The notes under the pieces: model-generated | The model's database searches: none | Seen by the model: only the letters and a program-made list of their open reading frames with translations | Told to the model about the DNA's origin: nothing | In this document: positions 1 through 11,451 of the stretch, one piece after another | Layout of the letters: every line of letters begins with the position of its first letter | Numbering within the stretch: position 1 is the first letter of the stretch | Source of the DNA: Rhodosorus marinus | Lineage: Eukaryota; Rhodophyta; Stylonematophyceae; Stylonematales; Stylonemataceae | Assembly (NCBI GenBank): GCA_029953675.1 | Contig: JAMWBK010000003.1 | Span: 496,001-560,000, forward strand | DNA length: 64,000 nucleotides | Reading direction: 5' to 3' | Made by a program: the position numbers and the translations under genes

Positions 1-3000
1 ATACTTCCGCCTTCACGACAGACTCCGCTTCTCGTGCCCAAGTGTCCAATATCGCTGCAACCCCTAACGATGACGCGGGAGATGTCGCAAGCACTTCCTT
101 AAACCTCTCACGTACTTTTCTGCTGACGCCTAACCACCTGCATCAAACCGCAAAAAACCACAGATTTGTATTCGATGAGTCTCAGCAAGACACGAGAACG
201 TATAAGCCAAGCAATAGTCCAGGGCGGTCAATCGTACCCCATGGGTGGCCTGCGAAAGGCGTATGAAGCACTTCCCTTCCTCGGGTAGCCCTTCGAAACG
301 TGGATTATTAGAGTCGGCATGCTGTGGTCCATAATCCGCAATCGGCAGACAACAACTGGCAAGTTGAACTCGTTCTTAATCGTTAACTGTAGATGAGGGA
401 TCTTTCTCACAACCTCATCGCATTCCGTATTTACAGCATCTCTCAAGCTCTTGCCATCATCCGCGTGTGCTGGTACGAAAGCAAAATATTGACCCGGTCA
501 GACTGCGCCGACAGTCGAGCCACTAGGACATAGGCATGACTACGGTGCGAGGATGAGCAGGGTAAAGCACTTACTTTTCGGCTTCTTGGCAAGGCGTAGG
601 CCGTCAACACTGCATTCGAAGACAACCCGCGACGAGATGAAGTTGCTCGGAGACATAATCGCAATTTCAGGATTCCCCGCACCAAGCAGGCCGTTCGAAC
701 TCATCTCCACCTTCGAAGGATTCCGCAGAGCGTGGAGTGTGTTCTGTATTCTTTCACTTTTTCCTCGTTTCATCTTGGATAGCGGAAAATATTGAAAACA
801 CGTGAACACGAGTTGTAAATGCATCCAACGATTCTGCACTCGCCTACCTCCGCGTCAACAAACTCGTCAAGTTTCTGCACTTGCTCCACGGCCATTACAA
901 CACGCTCGGATACGTGCGCCACCACGTGATTCCAATTTAGCTGCGTGTTATTCGGTACAGAATTCGCTGGTTCGGATTTCTCCGGCTGTGCAGGACTTGG
1001 TGCCTGCTTAGGCTGCCCTGTTGGGGGTGATGGCTTGGGTTTTTGTTGTTTCGAATTGGACGTCGATTGCGATCCCGAACCACCCCTCGCCATCTGAACC
1101 TGATAAGATTTAACAAGTCCGCAGTAGCAACTAAGACCTTGGTCCTACAGGAACATGCTTGGATCATATAGCAAACCTGGATAGGTAAGTTTGGCTCCTG
1201 CTTCGCTCGCTGCCTGGGGGTTGGGTTCTTCCGCGGTGACGCGGTCAGTCTACTTCTCTGTCTCTGTACTTGTTCAGCTTCCACGGCAGGCCCCTCGTTT
1301 CCCATCATCTTCATTCCATTCTCCACAGCACTAGCAACAAGCTTCTTCTGGGTAACCGCCTGTCTCCGCTGCTGTGCGACGGGTACTTGCACTGCGGTGG
1401 GGTCCAGCGGACGATTGCCCTTGTCGGCTACAGCCTGATCTGGGACCAGTTTAGGGGCGACACCTAGATGAGCAGGCAAAACAAAACACGTTTCAGCGAG
1501 GACAGAATATCAAAGAAAAACTCTCCCCAAACTTTGCCTACCTGGCTGCGCCGTGTATTGCGGAGCTCCATGATGCCCAGCATCCACGGTATGCTCTGGC
1601 ATTGGTTGGCCTTGCACGGGTTCGTTACGCTTCACTTGGTCTTTTATCCAACGCATTAGGAAGTGGATCATCTGTCTGACCCGATCCAGAGCTTCAACGC
1701 TGTTGTAGTTAGGTGGTAGTGGCCTGGTCAAGTTTAGAATCTTAATGCACAACCGCGTCTTCTCCACAAAGTTCTCCTTCTTATCCGCTGGTATCGCAAC
1801 CCGGTTCGTGTACACCAAGAGATTCATACTCGTGAGCTTGTCAAAATATTCACTTTTCATGGTCTGCAGCGTTTGCCAGGCTAGTTTATCGTTTGCGTTC
1901 TTATTCGCTGCCGCCCGAATTTGTTGCTGATTCTGGCCTCTAGATCGACCGCTACTCATTGAGGACGTATGCGGATCCTGCTTAGCCGCGGCCGCCATTT
2001 GCATAGGCACCCCGTTGGAAACCTTCAAAGGGTGGACCAGCGCAAAGAAAACTGAACTTAGGAACCAGGCTCGTCGACTTTTCCGGAGTCAGTTCCATAC
2101 CTGATCATTGGACATTCCACCTCCTCGTTGCTCATAGAGTTCACGCATCGCCTGTTCTTGCTTATATAACGCCGGCTTCGGGGTTTGATTGCCAACGTTG
2201 CCCATGTTCATCTGTCTCTGCTGCTCCGAGTTAAACACTCGAAACTGCTCCTGTAACTCTGCTGCGTTCGTAGACTGCTGAGGGTACTTTGTACCATCGT
2301 TGGGGTTCATCATATGGCCATTTCCGCTACCCGCGCTCAATTGTGCCTGCTGGGGAAACGCCTGCTGCTGTCTCTGGAGCCCAAGCTGAGCGTTAACCTT
2401 CGGATCCATCCAATTGGATTGCTGCGGCGTCTTGCGATTAGTAGCGGCCTGGCCCATCATTTCCTGCTTGAAACCTCTCCCAGCGTTAGGCATCATCCTC
2501 ACGTTCGCCTACATATCAGAGAACCAACGCCAGTACGAAATCTCAGGTCTGGGAATCCGCTCAAAATTGCTGAGGAAAATAAATGCCTACCTCTTGCGCA
2601 GGGTTGGACATGTTCTGCTGCCCTCCGTTATCCTCTTGTCCCATCATCTTTTGTTGAACCATGGGGTAGAACTCCCCGCCTAACATGTCACCCTGGGGCA
2701 TCTGCTTTTGATGGTCACCATATGCCTTCCCGAGTCCCTTCGCAATCTGGTCTCTATGGTCCTTGGAGAGGTTACTCACTTTGCCGCGCATCTTCTGCTG
2801 GTTTGCTAGGAACTGCATAGCCTGAACCTGGGCGCTATTCGCACCTTGATTTGCTAGCTGAGGGTTGACCATGCCTTGCTGCATGACTTGCCCCTGTTGA
2901 GCCATCTGATCCTGGCCCTGCCTAGCTGCGTGCATTCCCTTCATCGTAGCTTGCATACGCTGCTGTGAATCTACTGGATAGTTTCCCTGCTGAGGATATC

Positions 3001-3643
3001 GCCCCTGATGAACCAGCAGATACCAAACAGGGGCGTCAGCACATGTCAAAGATGCCATAATCGCTGGGAAGTCTCTTCGGGCCAGTTTCCGAGAGTATAC
3101 TTTGGATGGGGCATTACCTGGCGCATGGCTTGGTTCTGGGTCGCACTCAGGTGCTGCCCTTGAACTTGGCCTCTCCCTCCTAGCGACCCTTGCATCTGTT
3201 GCTGTTGCTGCTGCTGCTGTTGTTGCTGTTGTTGCTGTTGTTGCTGTTGTTGTTGTTGTTGCTGCTGTTGTTGTGGCTGTTGCTGTTGTTGTTGGGGCGC
3301 CGCATGTTCGGGTTTCTTTAAGAACGTCATGATGTTACCCGTGTACTGCTCGTGGCTTGATGCACCCTCATAGATCCTTCGTTCAATTTGCTGAGCCTGT
3401 ATCTTCAATTCCTGGGAGGTTGAACAACTCTAGTCAGTTCGAAATCCAACGCATCGCCTATGACCCTCCTCTTCACAAAAAATGAACAGGTAGCAAGGAC
3501 TCAAACAGAGACCTTGCAATTTATTGATTCCCCTGACGGCTTACCTTTTCATCCTTCCCCGGCTGAAGATTTTTCAACTTCTGAAGCAACAGGTTACATA
3601 TCCGCCCCCTCGGCGGCTGACGAGCGTCATTTTGCCTCTCCAT
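1..3643 (-). CDS. MED15: Mediator tail subunit 15-like protein, 3' end cut by window edge
   Basis: Probably the MED15/Gal11 subunit that links DNA-bound activators to RNA polymerase II through the Mediator tail. Ten exons join in phase: 3545-3643, 3118-3411, 2591-3004, 2101-2508, 1542-2022, 1177-1463, 848-1099, 575-773, 238-469 and 1-about 120, giving at least 928 residues. Residues about 12-66, split by the first intron, resemble a KIX activator-binding domain, with the helix motif QQIERRIYEGASSHEQY. A run of about 33 Gln follows, then Gln/Met-rich low-complexity sequence. A short helical region around 1560-1950 is more conserved-looking. The last exons resemble the MED15 C-terminal domain (PTLIIHVSKGYP and VRERFKEVLATSP), which anchors to the tail module. 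The stop codon lies beyond the window. ATG at 3643 is the first Met before the KIX helices. The subunit assignment is inference from both ends of the protein. The exon at 1093/1099 has two equally good acceptors. Confidence 0.75.
3185..3300 (-). repeat. Polyglutamine-coding CAG/CAA tract in MED15
   Basis: An interrupted trinucleotide tract (CTG/TTG on the plus strand) encodes about 33 Gln with one early Pro, just after the KIX-like domain. The mixture of CAG and CAA codons suggests an old, selected Gln tract rather than a recent pure expansion. Gln-rich linkers at this place are typical of MED15. Confidence 0.9.
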
Positions 3644-6101
3644 CCTTTAGAAGCGACGAAGCAGGCTCGAATCGCAAGCCTGAAACCCACCAATATCACA
3701 GTGAAGCCTAATAAAAAACCCTCCAAGTTCCCTCCCTCACCCAAGTTCTGATGTCTCTCCCCAATGAGAGAGCCCCTCAGCCAACGAGGGCCATCCAAGC
3801 CCTCCACACACCAAGTCCACTAGACTCCAAACTATTTGAGGCAGGTGGATCCTACCCAAACCACTCCGTCAACGACAAACAAACCTTTCCACCACCACAA
3901 AGAAAAAAAAACAGGCTGCGAATACCAGCAAAACCGAAAAGAACCCAACGCAGGCAATCTGCAACTCCTCGGTTTTCCAATTCGCAATCCGTTTTTCTCT
4001 ACTTCCTCACACTTTCTACCTTTCAGAGTCTACAAATATTTACCATATCTCACCTCGAGGACCGATATACCCTCTCTAACCCCCCAAAAAACCCTACAAA
4101 TGTCAACCCTTTCCTCCTAGTCCACCCCCCCTCTTCTTCGCCATCCCCAACTTCTCTCCAAATTCGTCTTTAAAAAGCAAAAGTCAAACATTCCACTTCT
4201 CCGAAATCCCAGAAAAAAGACCTCAATTTCAATGATCTCAACCAAAATAAATGAAAAAAAAACTCAAAACATTAAAAATATATTCCATGAGACAGATACA
4301 GTAAACGTAACATATTCTGTGAATGCAAACTATGAATCAAATATTTGGAAACTAATTTAGGATTTTTGTGAGGTGAAATTAGGATTTGAATTGAATCCCC
4401 TGAACAGATTTAAAAATGTATTTCACAAGAGAAACGGGTTTTGTAAGTCTCAGTTTCGTGAATTAGCTATATATTTATTAGTAAACTTTTGTGCTGTACA
4501 TTGAGTGACGAAGTGAAATTTTAAAGGTACCGCGGTTCCTCCTTTTTTCGCTGATTCTGGGCAGGTGTCAGAATACGCCACCAGCGAGAAGAGAGGAGTC
4601 AGTTTTGCTTGTGTTCGTTGAGCGTGGGAGGAATGCGGTGCCTCCTCCGCCCCGGTTCTAGGTGTCATTGTGCTTTTTTGTTCTCGTAAAACGTCCTACT
4701 GATTGCCTAGGCGACTGCCTACCTTGTGTGCTTCGCAGATTGGCTGTCTCCGGGTTATGAAGACTACGAACAAAATCTTCCAGTATTCTACCTAGCGAAG
4801 CTACATTATAAGTACGGAGTTCTCGGCAGGGGTCGGAAAAAATTCTGAATCGATGCAAACAGACTGGTATTCAAGAAAGGGTACGGAACTCCCAGAAATT
4901 TAACAAATACTTTAGCTAATGTTCTTTATTCAATATTATCTGTTGCAGTTTGGGGTTACGGTGGTATGGAACATGTATTTCTGTCGTAGTCGTTATTACC
5001 CCCCGGTTAAAGTGTGAGGATAGAACGAACACAGTCTTCTTCGGAGAGACACAGGGGTGATGGTGGCCCTGGTGGGCACTCTCAGGAGTGAAAATGGCTT
5101 CCCCAATTTTCGCTCCTGCACACTCTTCTTTGCTTAATCTGATCACGAGGATTCATCTGTTTTTTTTGGTCGCGCTAGAACATCGTAGCGTAGACCGCCG
5201 GGAAACTCCGGACAGAAGCCGTGGGAGCCTTCGAATTTGATCCTCGCCTGGCTATCTTTGTAACAATACAAAAGCTAACTTTTCGCAGTCGCAGACTCGA
5301 AGAGCGCGGGAGTTCCAAAACAAGCCAACCCCTGAAAAACAAAGTGCGGGAAGCGTGCAGCCTTGTTCCATTTCTCGGCCTCTGAATCCTTCACATGCCA
5401 GAGACATCTCGCCACCCGGCCCTTCTATTGCATAGTTTGTTCTCATCCTATCTCTTTCTTGCAAACCAACCTAAAGGGTTACCGCTTCATAAAGCAGCTG
5501 TTCATATCCTGAGAGTAGAGGGGCCCTGGCAAAATGCAGTCCAGACTTAATCAATATTTATAGTGATTGCTTTTCTTCATTTCATCGCAAGGATAGCCAG
5601 AATTCCAACATTCCCACCTCAACCCTTAGAAACGGCTTCAATCAAAACAGAAAATGATCTGCGGGTTGAAATTCAAAATGTTGCTTCATCGCTTCAAAAC
5701 TCCCTTTGATTTACCTCTTTTGTATTTTATTGAGCATTTAAGACTCGTTTAGGGTGAATCTTGTACTTCTTTAGGTACTTTCTAGTCTTAGTTTATGGAT
5801 GTATAATGATTGAGAATATCCATACTAGATTGACTTCAGTCAATATGTGCATGAGTCTTCGTGAGGTGCTGTTAGGGAAGTTTGTTTGTATTTGATGTTG
5901 AAGACATTGAGATGAAGATCATGGGCTTCGGCAATGAGACCAGGAACCGTGAGACTTGGATTTGACCGATTTTGGACGATTTTAGAGGTTCTGTATGTTC
6001 TGAACGATTTCAAGAGGTTATTTTGGGAGAGCCGTGACTTCGGAGAGTGTCGGGAGTGGGTTTGTGAGTGTGTGTGTTTTTTGTTTTGGCTTGAGGAGGG
6101 G
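3644..6101. other. Intergenic, divergent MED15 and Derlin promoters
   Basis: About 2.4 kb between two divergently transcribed genes. The MED15-proximal part (3650-4200) is C/A-rich, and 4200-4450 is AT-rich. Open frames of 60-140 codons exist on both strands, but none resembles a known family or has convincing splice partners. I see no RNA gene. Confidence 0.6.
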
Positions 6102-6997
6102 ATGGGGAGTAATTTTGGGGCTAATGTTGGAAGAACTGAGCCCAGTTTATGGGATTATGTCCTACGCGTGCCGCCCGTGGTTCGGTACTACTTTGCAGGG
6201 TCATTGCTCGTGACCTTTTTGTGGCATTTTCGGATTATTCCATCGAAACCCGTGCTCCTGGATTGGGAGAGTGTATTCCGCAATTACAATCTACCGCCGG
6301 TGGTGTTGTCGTTCTTCCACTGGGGCCGTATCACAAGGGATCGGCTTTTCGAGTTGATCTTCATGGTCATGACTCTTTTCAGACAGGGAACATACCTGGA
6401 ACTGTCGATTTTCTCTGGCGATGCGTCGGAGTATGTTTTCTCCCTAATATTCTGCGGGCTGATTATCTTGGTCCAGGACTTGTTCTTCCCATCGTACTTT
6501 CTCGCCAAATGTCTCATAATGGCGATACTCCAAATCTGGGTGCGGCACAACCCAAACCAAGACGTCAAAGTGATCTTCTTCACAATCCGGGCGTTCTATC
6601 TTCCCTTGGTGATGCTTGGGGCGGATTTCGTCTTCTCCGGAGGACGATTCCCGTTCATAACGCTGAAGGGACTCGTCGCAGGGCACATGTACTACTTTTT
6701 GACCGAGGTAACGAAACAGTCCTGCCTCGAACCCGATTCTCTTTCAGCTGTGACCTGACCGCAGAGCCTGCATTGAACCTTTGTCTCTAGATTTTGCCAA
6801 GGCTGCCTGGGTATAAGCACGTTTTGTATGCACCGCAGTGGTTTAAGGGGTTGTTCTCACAAACCCCTCAGAGTCAACAGCCCACAGTGGGTTTCTTTTC
6901 TGGTAATCAGCAAGGTCAACCTGGTAGGCCAGCGGCCGCCCCGCCTGCAGCGCAGGTAGCTCATAGATGGGGATCGGGCAGTCGCCTAGGCAGCTAA
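6102..6997 (+). CDS. DER1: Derlin, ER-associated degradation channel component
   Basis: Derlins are rhomboid-like ER membrane proteins that help move misfolded proteins to the cytosol for p97/Cdc48 and the proteasome. Two exons, 6102-6707 and 6791-6997, join in phase 0 across an 83-bp GT-AG intron and give 270 residues. Several hydrophobic segments match the family, with the family-like stretches SLWDYVLRVPPVVRYYF at the N terminus, FYLPLVMLGADFVF in the middle and GLVAGHMYYFL near the end. The C terminus ends HRWGSGSRLGS, close to the SHP box (WGxGxRLG) by which Derlins bind p97. I chose the ATG at 6102 because it lies just before the first conserved helix. An in-frame ATG at 5934 would add 56 atypical residues and is less likely. 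Confidence 0.9.
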
Positions 6998-7128
6998 GAC
7001 AGTTCCAATTGTAGTGGTTTGTGCTTTTTATAACCTGCGTATTGAGGTCACGGTACATAAATTAAATCTTGTATCAAAGGCTTTTCGAGTCGTGCAAACG
7101 AGACGAGCAAGGGCGGTGGGGTGAGGCA

Positions 7129-8470
7129 TTAGCCAGCGTCGTTTTGTCGTCGCGGTGAGCGACGATTCGTGGGATTTCGTTTGGCTGGCTTTGCATCAAA
7201 TGAATCCTCCGACGGCGAGAGTAGCGAGAACGGGCTCACGGCCAGGTTTTCCTCCGAGTGACGCAGTGGTTTGATGTTTCCTTCAACGATCTCTGATGAA
7301 TCCAGCGGGGACAAGTACATATCCTCCTCTTTGGCCGGAATAGCCTTCCCGGGGAACTCCTCCTCTGCCTTTAACCCAGGCTCCACTTTCTGTGCCTTTC
7401 TCTTCCCTGTCTTGCGCTTCTTGCTTGTGCTTGTCCCACGATGATAGTCATCGAACACGGTGACGAAGAGGACGGTTTGGGCCCAACCTGCCATGTCTAC
7501 AACGACGAAAGACGGAACACAGTGACTTAGAAAAACGAGGAAGCGTAGCAAATTGACGTAAAGCATCGTTTTTCACAGGCTGCAAAACCGCACCTCCGAA
7601 AAGAGTCCTATAGTGATCCCCGATCTTATCGTAGACCGCGTTCGTAAGGGATTTCCCTTTCAATGAAGGTATGTACTTGCTGACGGTCATCTTCCAGATG
7701 TGTGTGTCGATAGGAATTTCATCGTACTTGTCCAGAGAAAACAGTGCAATACAGGAGGCGACTTTCTTCCCGATGCCTGGAAGCTCCAGCAGCTTCTCCG
7801 AAACCTGGTTTCGATCTTCACTCCGGAGCTGAAGCAGCCATTTCTCACCGCCCCGCTCCTGCAAGGCTCTTGCAGCTCCGACAATGTATCTCGCCCTGTA
7901 ACCAAATCCGTTCTCTCTCAGCTCCTGCTCCGTGGCTTTGTCACACAATTCGCCAATTGTCGGGAAGGTATAAAACTGGTGGCCCGCGAAGTCTGCCACA
8001 CGCTTCCCGTACTGAGCGGCGAGGAAGTTCACCATTGAACTGATTCTCTTAACGTTGTTATTTGAAGAACAGATAAACGAGAATAGACACTCAACGGGAT
8101 CCAACCGGAGCACTCGTGTACCGCGGACCAGAGGAATCGCCCTCGCAATATTCTCATCCTTCTCCGCGAAAGTTTTCATGAGCCGGTCACATTTCACCCC
8201 CACATTGAAGTAGTCCGCCAGGGTCTCCTCCAACGGCTCCAGTCCCGGCTCCTGCCAGTACTCGACGTCCTCCTGTTCCTGTTTCAATACGACGACTCGA
8301 TCTTTCACCACTCCTGCCCATGTTTGACCTTCATCAATCTCCCGCCAACGGAACGCCATGCCCTTTTGGAGGACTTTCTCCAGCCGAACCGACTCCCCAC
8401 ATCGATTCAGCTTCTTCCAACCCATTCTCAGTTGTCCTCGTCCAAACGAGCCTACAAAACTCATCGCCAT
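7129..8470 (-). CDS. OGG1: 8-oxoguanine DNA glycosylase
   Basis: Removes 8-oxoguanine opposite cytosine in base-excision repair. Exons 7594-8470 and 7129-7496 join in phase 1 across a 97-bp intron and give 414 residues, against about 345 in human OGG1. The core is complete: the ECLFSFICSSNNN region, a helix-hairpin-helix (LPGIGKKVASC) with the predicted catalytic lysine at about residue 236, the catalytic aspartate at about 255 (IPIDTHIW), and the closing FGDMAGWAQTVLF, which is rebuilt only when the intron is spliced out. A tail of about 100 residues follows that the human enzyme lacks, beginning with the lysine-rich stretch KKRKTGKRKAQK, probably a nuclear localisation signal. ATG 8470 is used; 8464 is an alternative. 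A possible upstream exon is described separately. Confidence 0.93.
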
Positions 8471-8503
8471 CAAAAGTAGTGATGAGCTCTACGTGTCTCC
8501 TGG

Positions 8504-9131
8504 TCAAGCGAGCGCAACCCTCTTCGTCGGCTCGAGAGGGGATCCTACCTCGTCACTTACGACAGCCGCAACGATGCAGACTTGATCACATGCGTTAACA
8601 GACAGATCCAGAGCCCATTTCGTGGGGCATCTAAGAACAGTCTGGCTCGCAACATTCAAGGAGACTTCCTTGACGAATCTCGGTGATGTGATGGCCACTT
8701 CCAACACATCAAGGAAGAGAAACGAGTTTAACCACGCGTATTTCTTCCTTGACGTTTTCGTGCTCTCGTTTACGAGAACCCTCACAACCCAGTGTGGGTG
8801 CCCCAGGGCACCCACACGGGGTTATTGCAGGAGGAGTCACAATTCTGTGGATTACTGCAATGCAAACAAAAACAATCAGTGCATTAGGGCAATGCTCTGG
8901 CGCTCTAGCTCCGCCTTAGTTTTACAGGGCACGGTCTTTCTGCTTGGCCTTAATTCTCGGTCGATGTAGCCTATTGAGAAGACGAAGAACCACCGGCATC
9001 GTGGGTACACTCAATCGTCCATTGGATTCGATTGCGATCGGACAGAAGCTATCAGGATCAGTAACGACACAGTTGTACTTGCGGAGTTTCAAGGTGACTG
9101 CGTGAGCTCTACGGTGCGTAGTCTCTCCCAC
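8504..9131 (-). other. Possible minus-strand coding exons upstream of OGG1
   Basis: Two minus-strand open stretches (8922-9131, beginning with ATG, and 8504 to about 8815) read like protein but match nothing I know. A strong donor (GTC then GTAAGT) lies near 8550 and an acceptor near 8488. Splicing them would join the second stretch in frame to the OGG1 start. It could be a 5' exon of OGG1, part of its untranslated leader, or a separate small gene. The link between the two stretches does not resolve cleanly, because a stop appears in each join I tried. Confidence 0.25.
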
Positions 9132-9899
9132 TACTCAGAGTCTTCGCCTTTACCACTGCCCCAGTGCCAAAATCCCCCCGAAAACGAACAAAACAAACCC
9201 TTCCAAAAACAACACAATATATTTAAATAATAAACTAAAAAACCAAACACAAACACACCAATAAAAACCTCCAGAAAACTATCATTCGTATTCATTTGCC
9301 AGATTTCATATCAGGCCTATTTCATTGGCTTAATACTGACAATAATATCTCACAAATCCATACAATTTACCCCCCCTGGTAAACAAATATATTCATATAA
9401 TATAAACTTTTTTCAGTATGTAAGCCCATCGCTCTCAGGGGTAAGATCGTATATATCCCAAAATTTAATAAAACCAATAATTTGTTCATACTATATTAGT
9501 CATACTAATTATATTTATGAAATACAATATTCAGTCAATAAATAGTGTAAATATATTATTTGATATGATTTTAATAATGATTGATAACAACCTATAAACG
9601 TAGTATTGGATTAATTTTGAAATTTCATTGAGGTGGCGTTTTGATGTTTTAGCTTGTTTGTATGTCTCTTTGGTTCCGCCTCCCTCTGTCTTGGAGGAGG
9701 TGCGGTACGGAACAGAGTAGGGAGTCTTGTGTAGGATAGATCTTCTGGAATGGAGGAACGTTTGTTTTGAAGCTGTTAAAGTGAGGGATGGAGTAGTAGA
9801 CATATTAAGGCTGGTTTGAGTTGCTAGAAGGGAACTTGTTGTTGGAGGATTTAGGGTGTGGGTTCTGACAGTAGGGGTGGGGGCGGGGGGAGGGGAGTG
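9132..9899. other. Intergenic, AT-rich
   Basis: Strongly A/T-rich between about 9180 and 9620, with A/C-rich runs near 9180-9260. Becomes G-rich just before the next gene at 9900. No coding signal or RNA gene is seen. Confidence 0.6.
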
Positions 9900-10979
9900 A
9901 TGGGGTTGGGCTTTGCTGGAATAGGGTTTGGTGGCGTTGGGGGTGCGGTAGTGAAGCGATGTGCTTGCTACAGAGATGGAAGGAATCGAATGAAAGCATT
10001 AAGTTCTGTATCTTCGGGATCGACTGGTTATGCGAAAGGGAAAGACCAGCATTGGCGGGTTTCTGAACCTTGGAGTTTCGAGGCTGCAGGTGATCCGTAC
10101 TCGGACGACGAGGATATTGTCTTGCCGATAGGCTCGGATGAGAGTATTTATGTACAGGATATCCTTGCGGAGAGCGCGGAAGCTCTGAGCTTTGCTCTAG
10201 AGGAGAATCAAGAGGGCATATATGTAAATGCGATGTTAAGAGATGACCGAGCTGGTAGGGTTGAAAGCGTCCGGACGTCTAGCAGAACTGGAGTTGAGAT
10301 CGATCCTGTTTTTGATCCGGAATCAGGTACCAGAGCGTTGCCACTGCTGATGTCGTGATGTGTTAACTGTTTATATTGAAATACCTTTCCGCGCCTGCGC
10401 TGAAATCAGGTGAACTAGTTGTCGAGGTGAGCAGCGGCGAGGAATTGACTTGGACAACTTTTGAGGATAGAGTATCGATTATCATTTCACCAAGTGGTCA
10501 ATCGGATGGCATGCAAGTGAAGACTTGGGTGACTGAGGAACCACTTCCTGCACCGCAGTGGTCCCAGGAGTTGAATCGACAGGTTCTCACCCTTGAGCGG
10601 AGACGATCGGCACTGGAACTATTTCTCGACCAGGTTGAGATGCGAATGCTGGCCTTGACCAAGAGAATTCTCGATTCCCGCAAGCGTTTGAGAAACAACC
10701 CAGAGCACGAGACTAGCATCCTCTACTGCGAGGTAATGCTCAGCCAAGCAAATAGGGTGCAGCCTCCAGTCTTGCTTTTATACATTCCGCACGCAAAGGA
10801 AGAAACAGTGAACCACCAACTGATTCATTCCTTTGCTGCTCCTCACGCAGGAACTTGAAAGGCAGAGAATACACACGTGGGAACAGAGGCTTATCATCGT
10901 GGACAAGCTGTCCTCGACGGAACAAGAACTCGAGGACAATCGCTCAAGTGGAATCCAGCTGGAATCCACACCCCAATAG
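9900..10979 (+). CDS. Unknown coiled-coil protein, possibly plastid-targeted
   Basis: I do not recognise the family. Three exons (9900-10326, 10410-10732, 10851-10979) join in phases 1 and 0 through introns of 83 and 118 bp and give 292 residues. The first 40 residues are Gly, Ala, Ser and Arg-rich with no acidic residue until about position 26, which fits a plastid or mitochondrial leader. The middle is acidic (DPYSDDEDIVLPIGSDE). The C-terminal third (ELNRQVLTLERRRSALEL onward, then ELERQRIHTWEQRL) is predicted to form a long coiled coil. The three exons keep one open frame with clean consensus splice sites, so the gene is probably real. A GTG codon upstream at 9858 is in frame but ATG 9900 is preferred. 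Confidence 0.65.
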
Positions 10980-11451
10980 TCCGGAATGTCCCAAGTCGGA
11001 GCTCTGTCACTTCCCTTAACTCCTCAAGAGGCGATTAGACTATGGGTCAACATGCCGCTTCCACTTCGAGGTGGACTTTGGCTATATTTATTAACACTGT
11101 TATAAGATCCTAGCAAGAAGGAAACAAATTTTTTTTGAAAGATGCCAGTAAAGGTGCCTCCCCTATAGTGACCGAGAACGAATGCGCTTCCTCTTAAAAG
11201 TCAACAGCGAAGAAGGTCCCTCGACGCTTGACCATCAGCCCTTGGCTTCTTCCTTAGGTCTTCGGTAGCAGATGGAGGACACCTGGTCTGTATATTAAAC
11301 GACTTCCCGATGCTTAGCCACGTTGCTATTCTAACCTTATTGATGTCCTCTGCTTAGCATAGTTCGCTTTCCTGTTCGGTGCTCTTCGGCGGGAGTCAAG
11401 ATCAAGCGTTGTCGCAGGGTTAACTCTGGACACTCTGAAGCACTCGGCTGG
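10980..11451. other. Convergent intergenic region
   Basis: About 470 bp between the 3' ends of the unknown plus-strand gene and CPSF160. No coding or RNA signal. It presumably holds both 3' untranslated regions; no distinct polyadenylation signal could be assigned. Confidence 0.5.
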
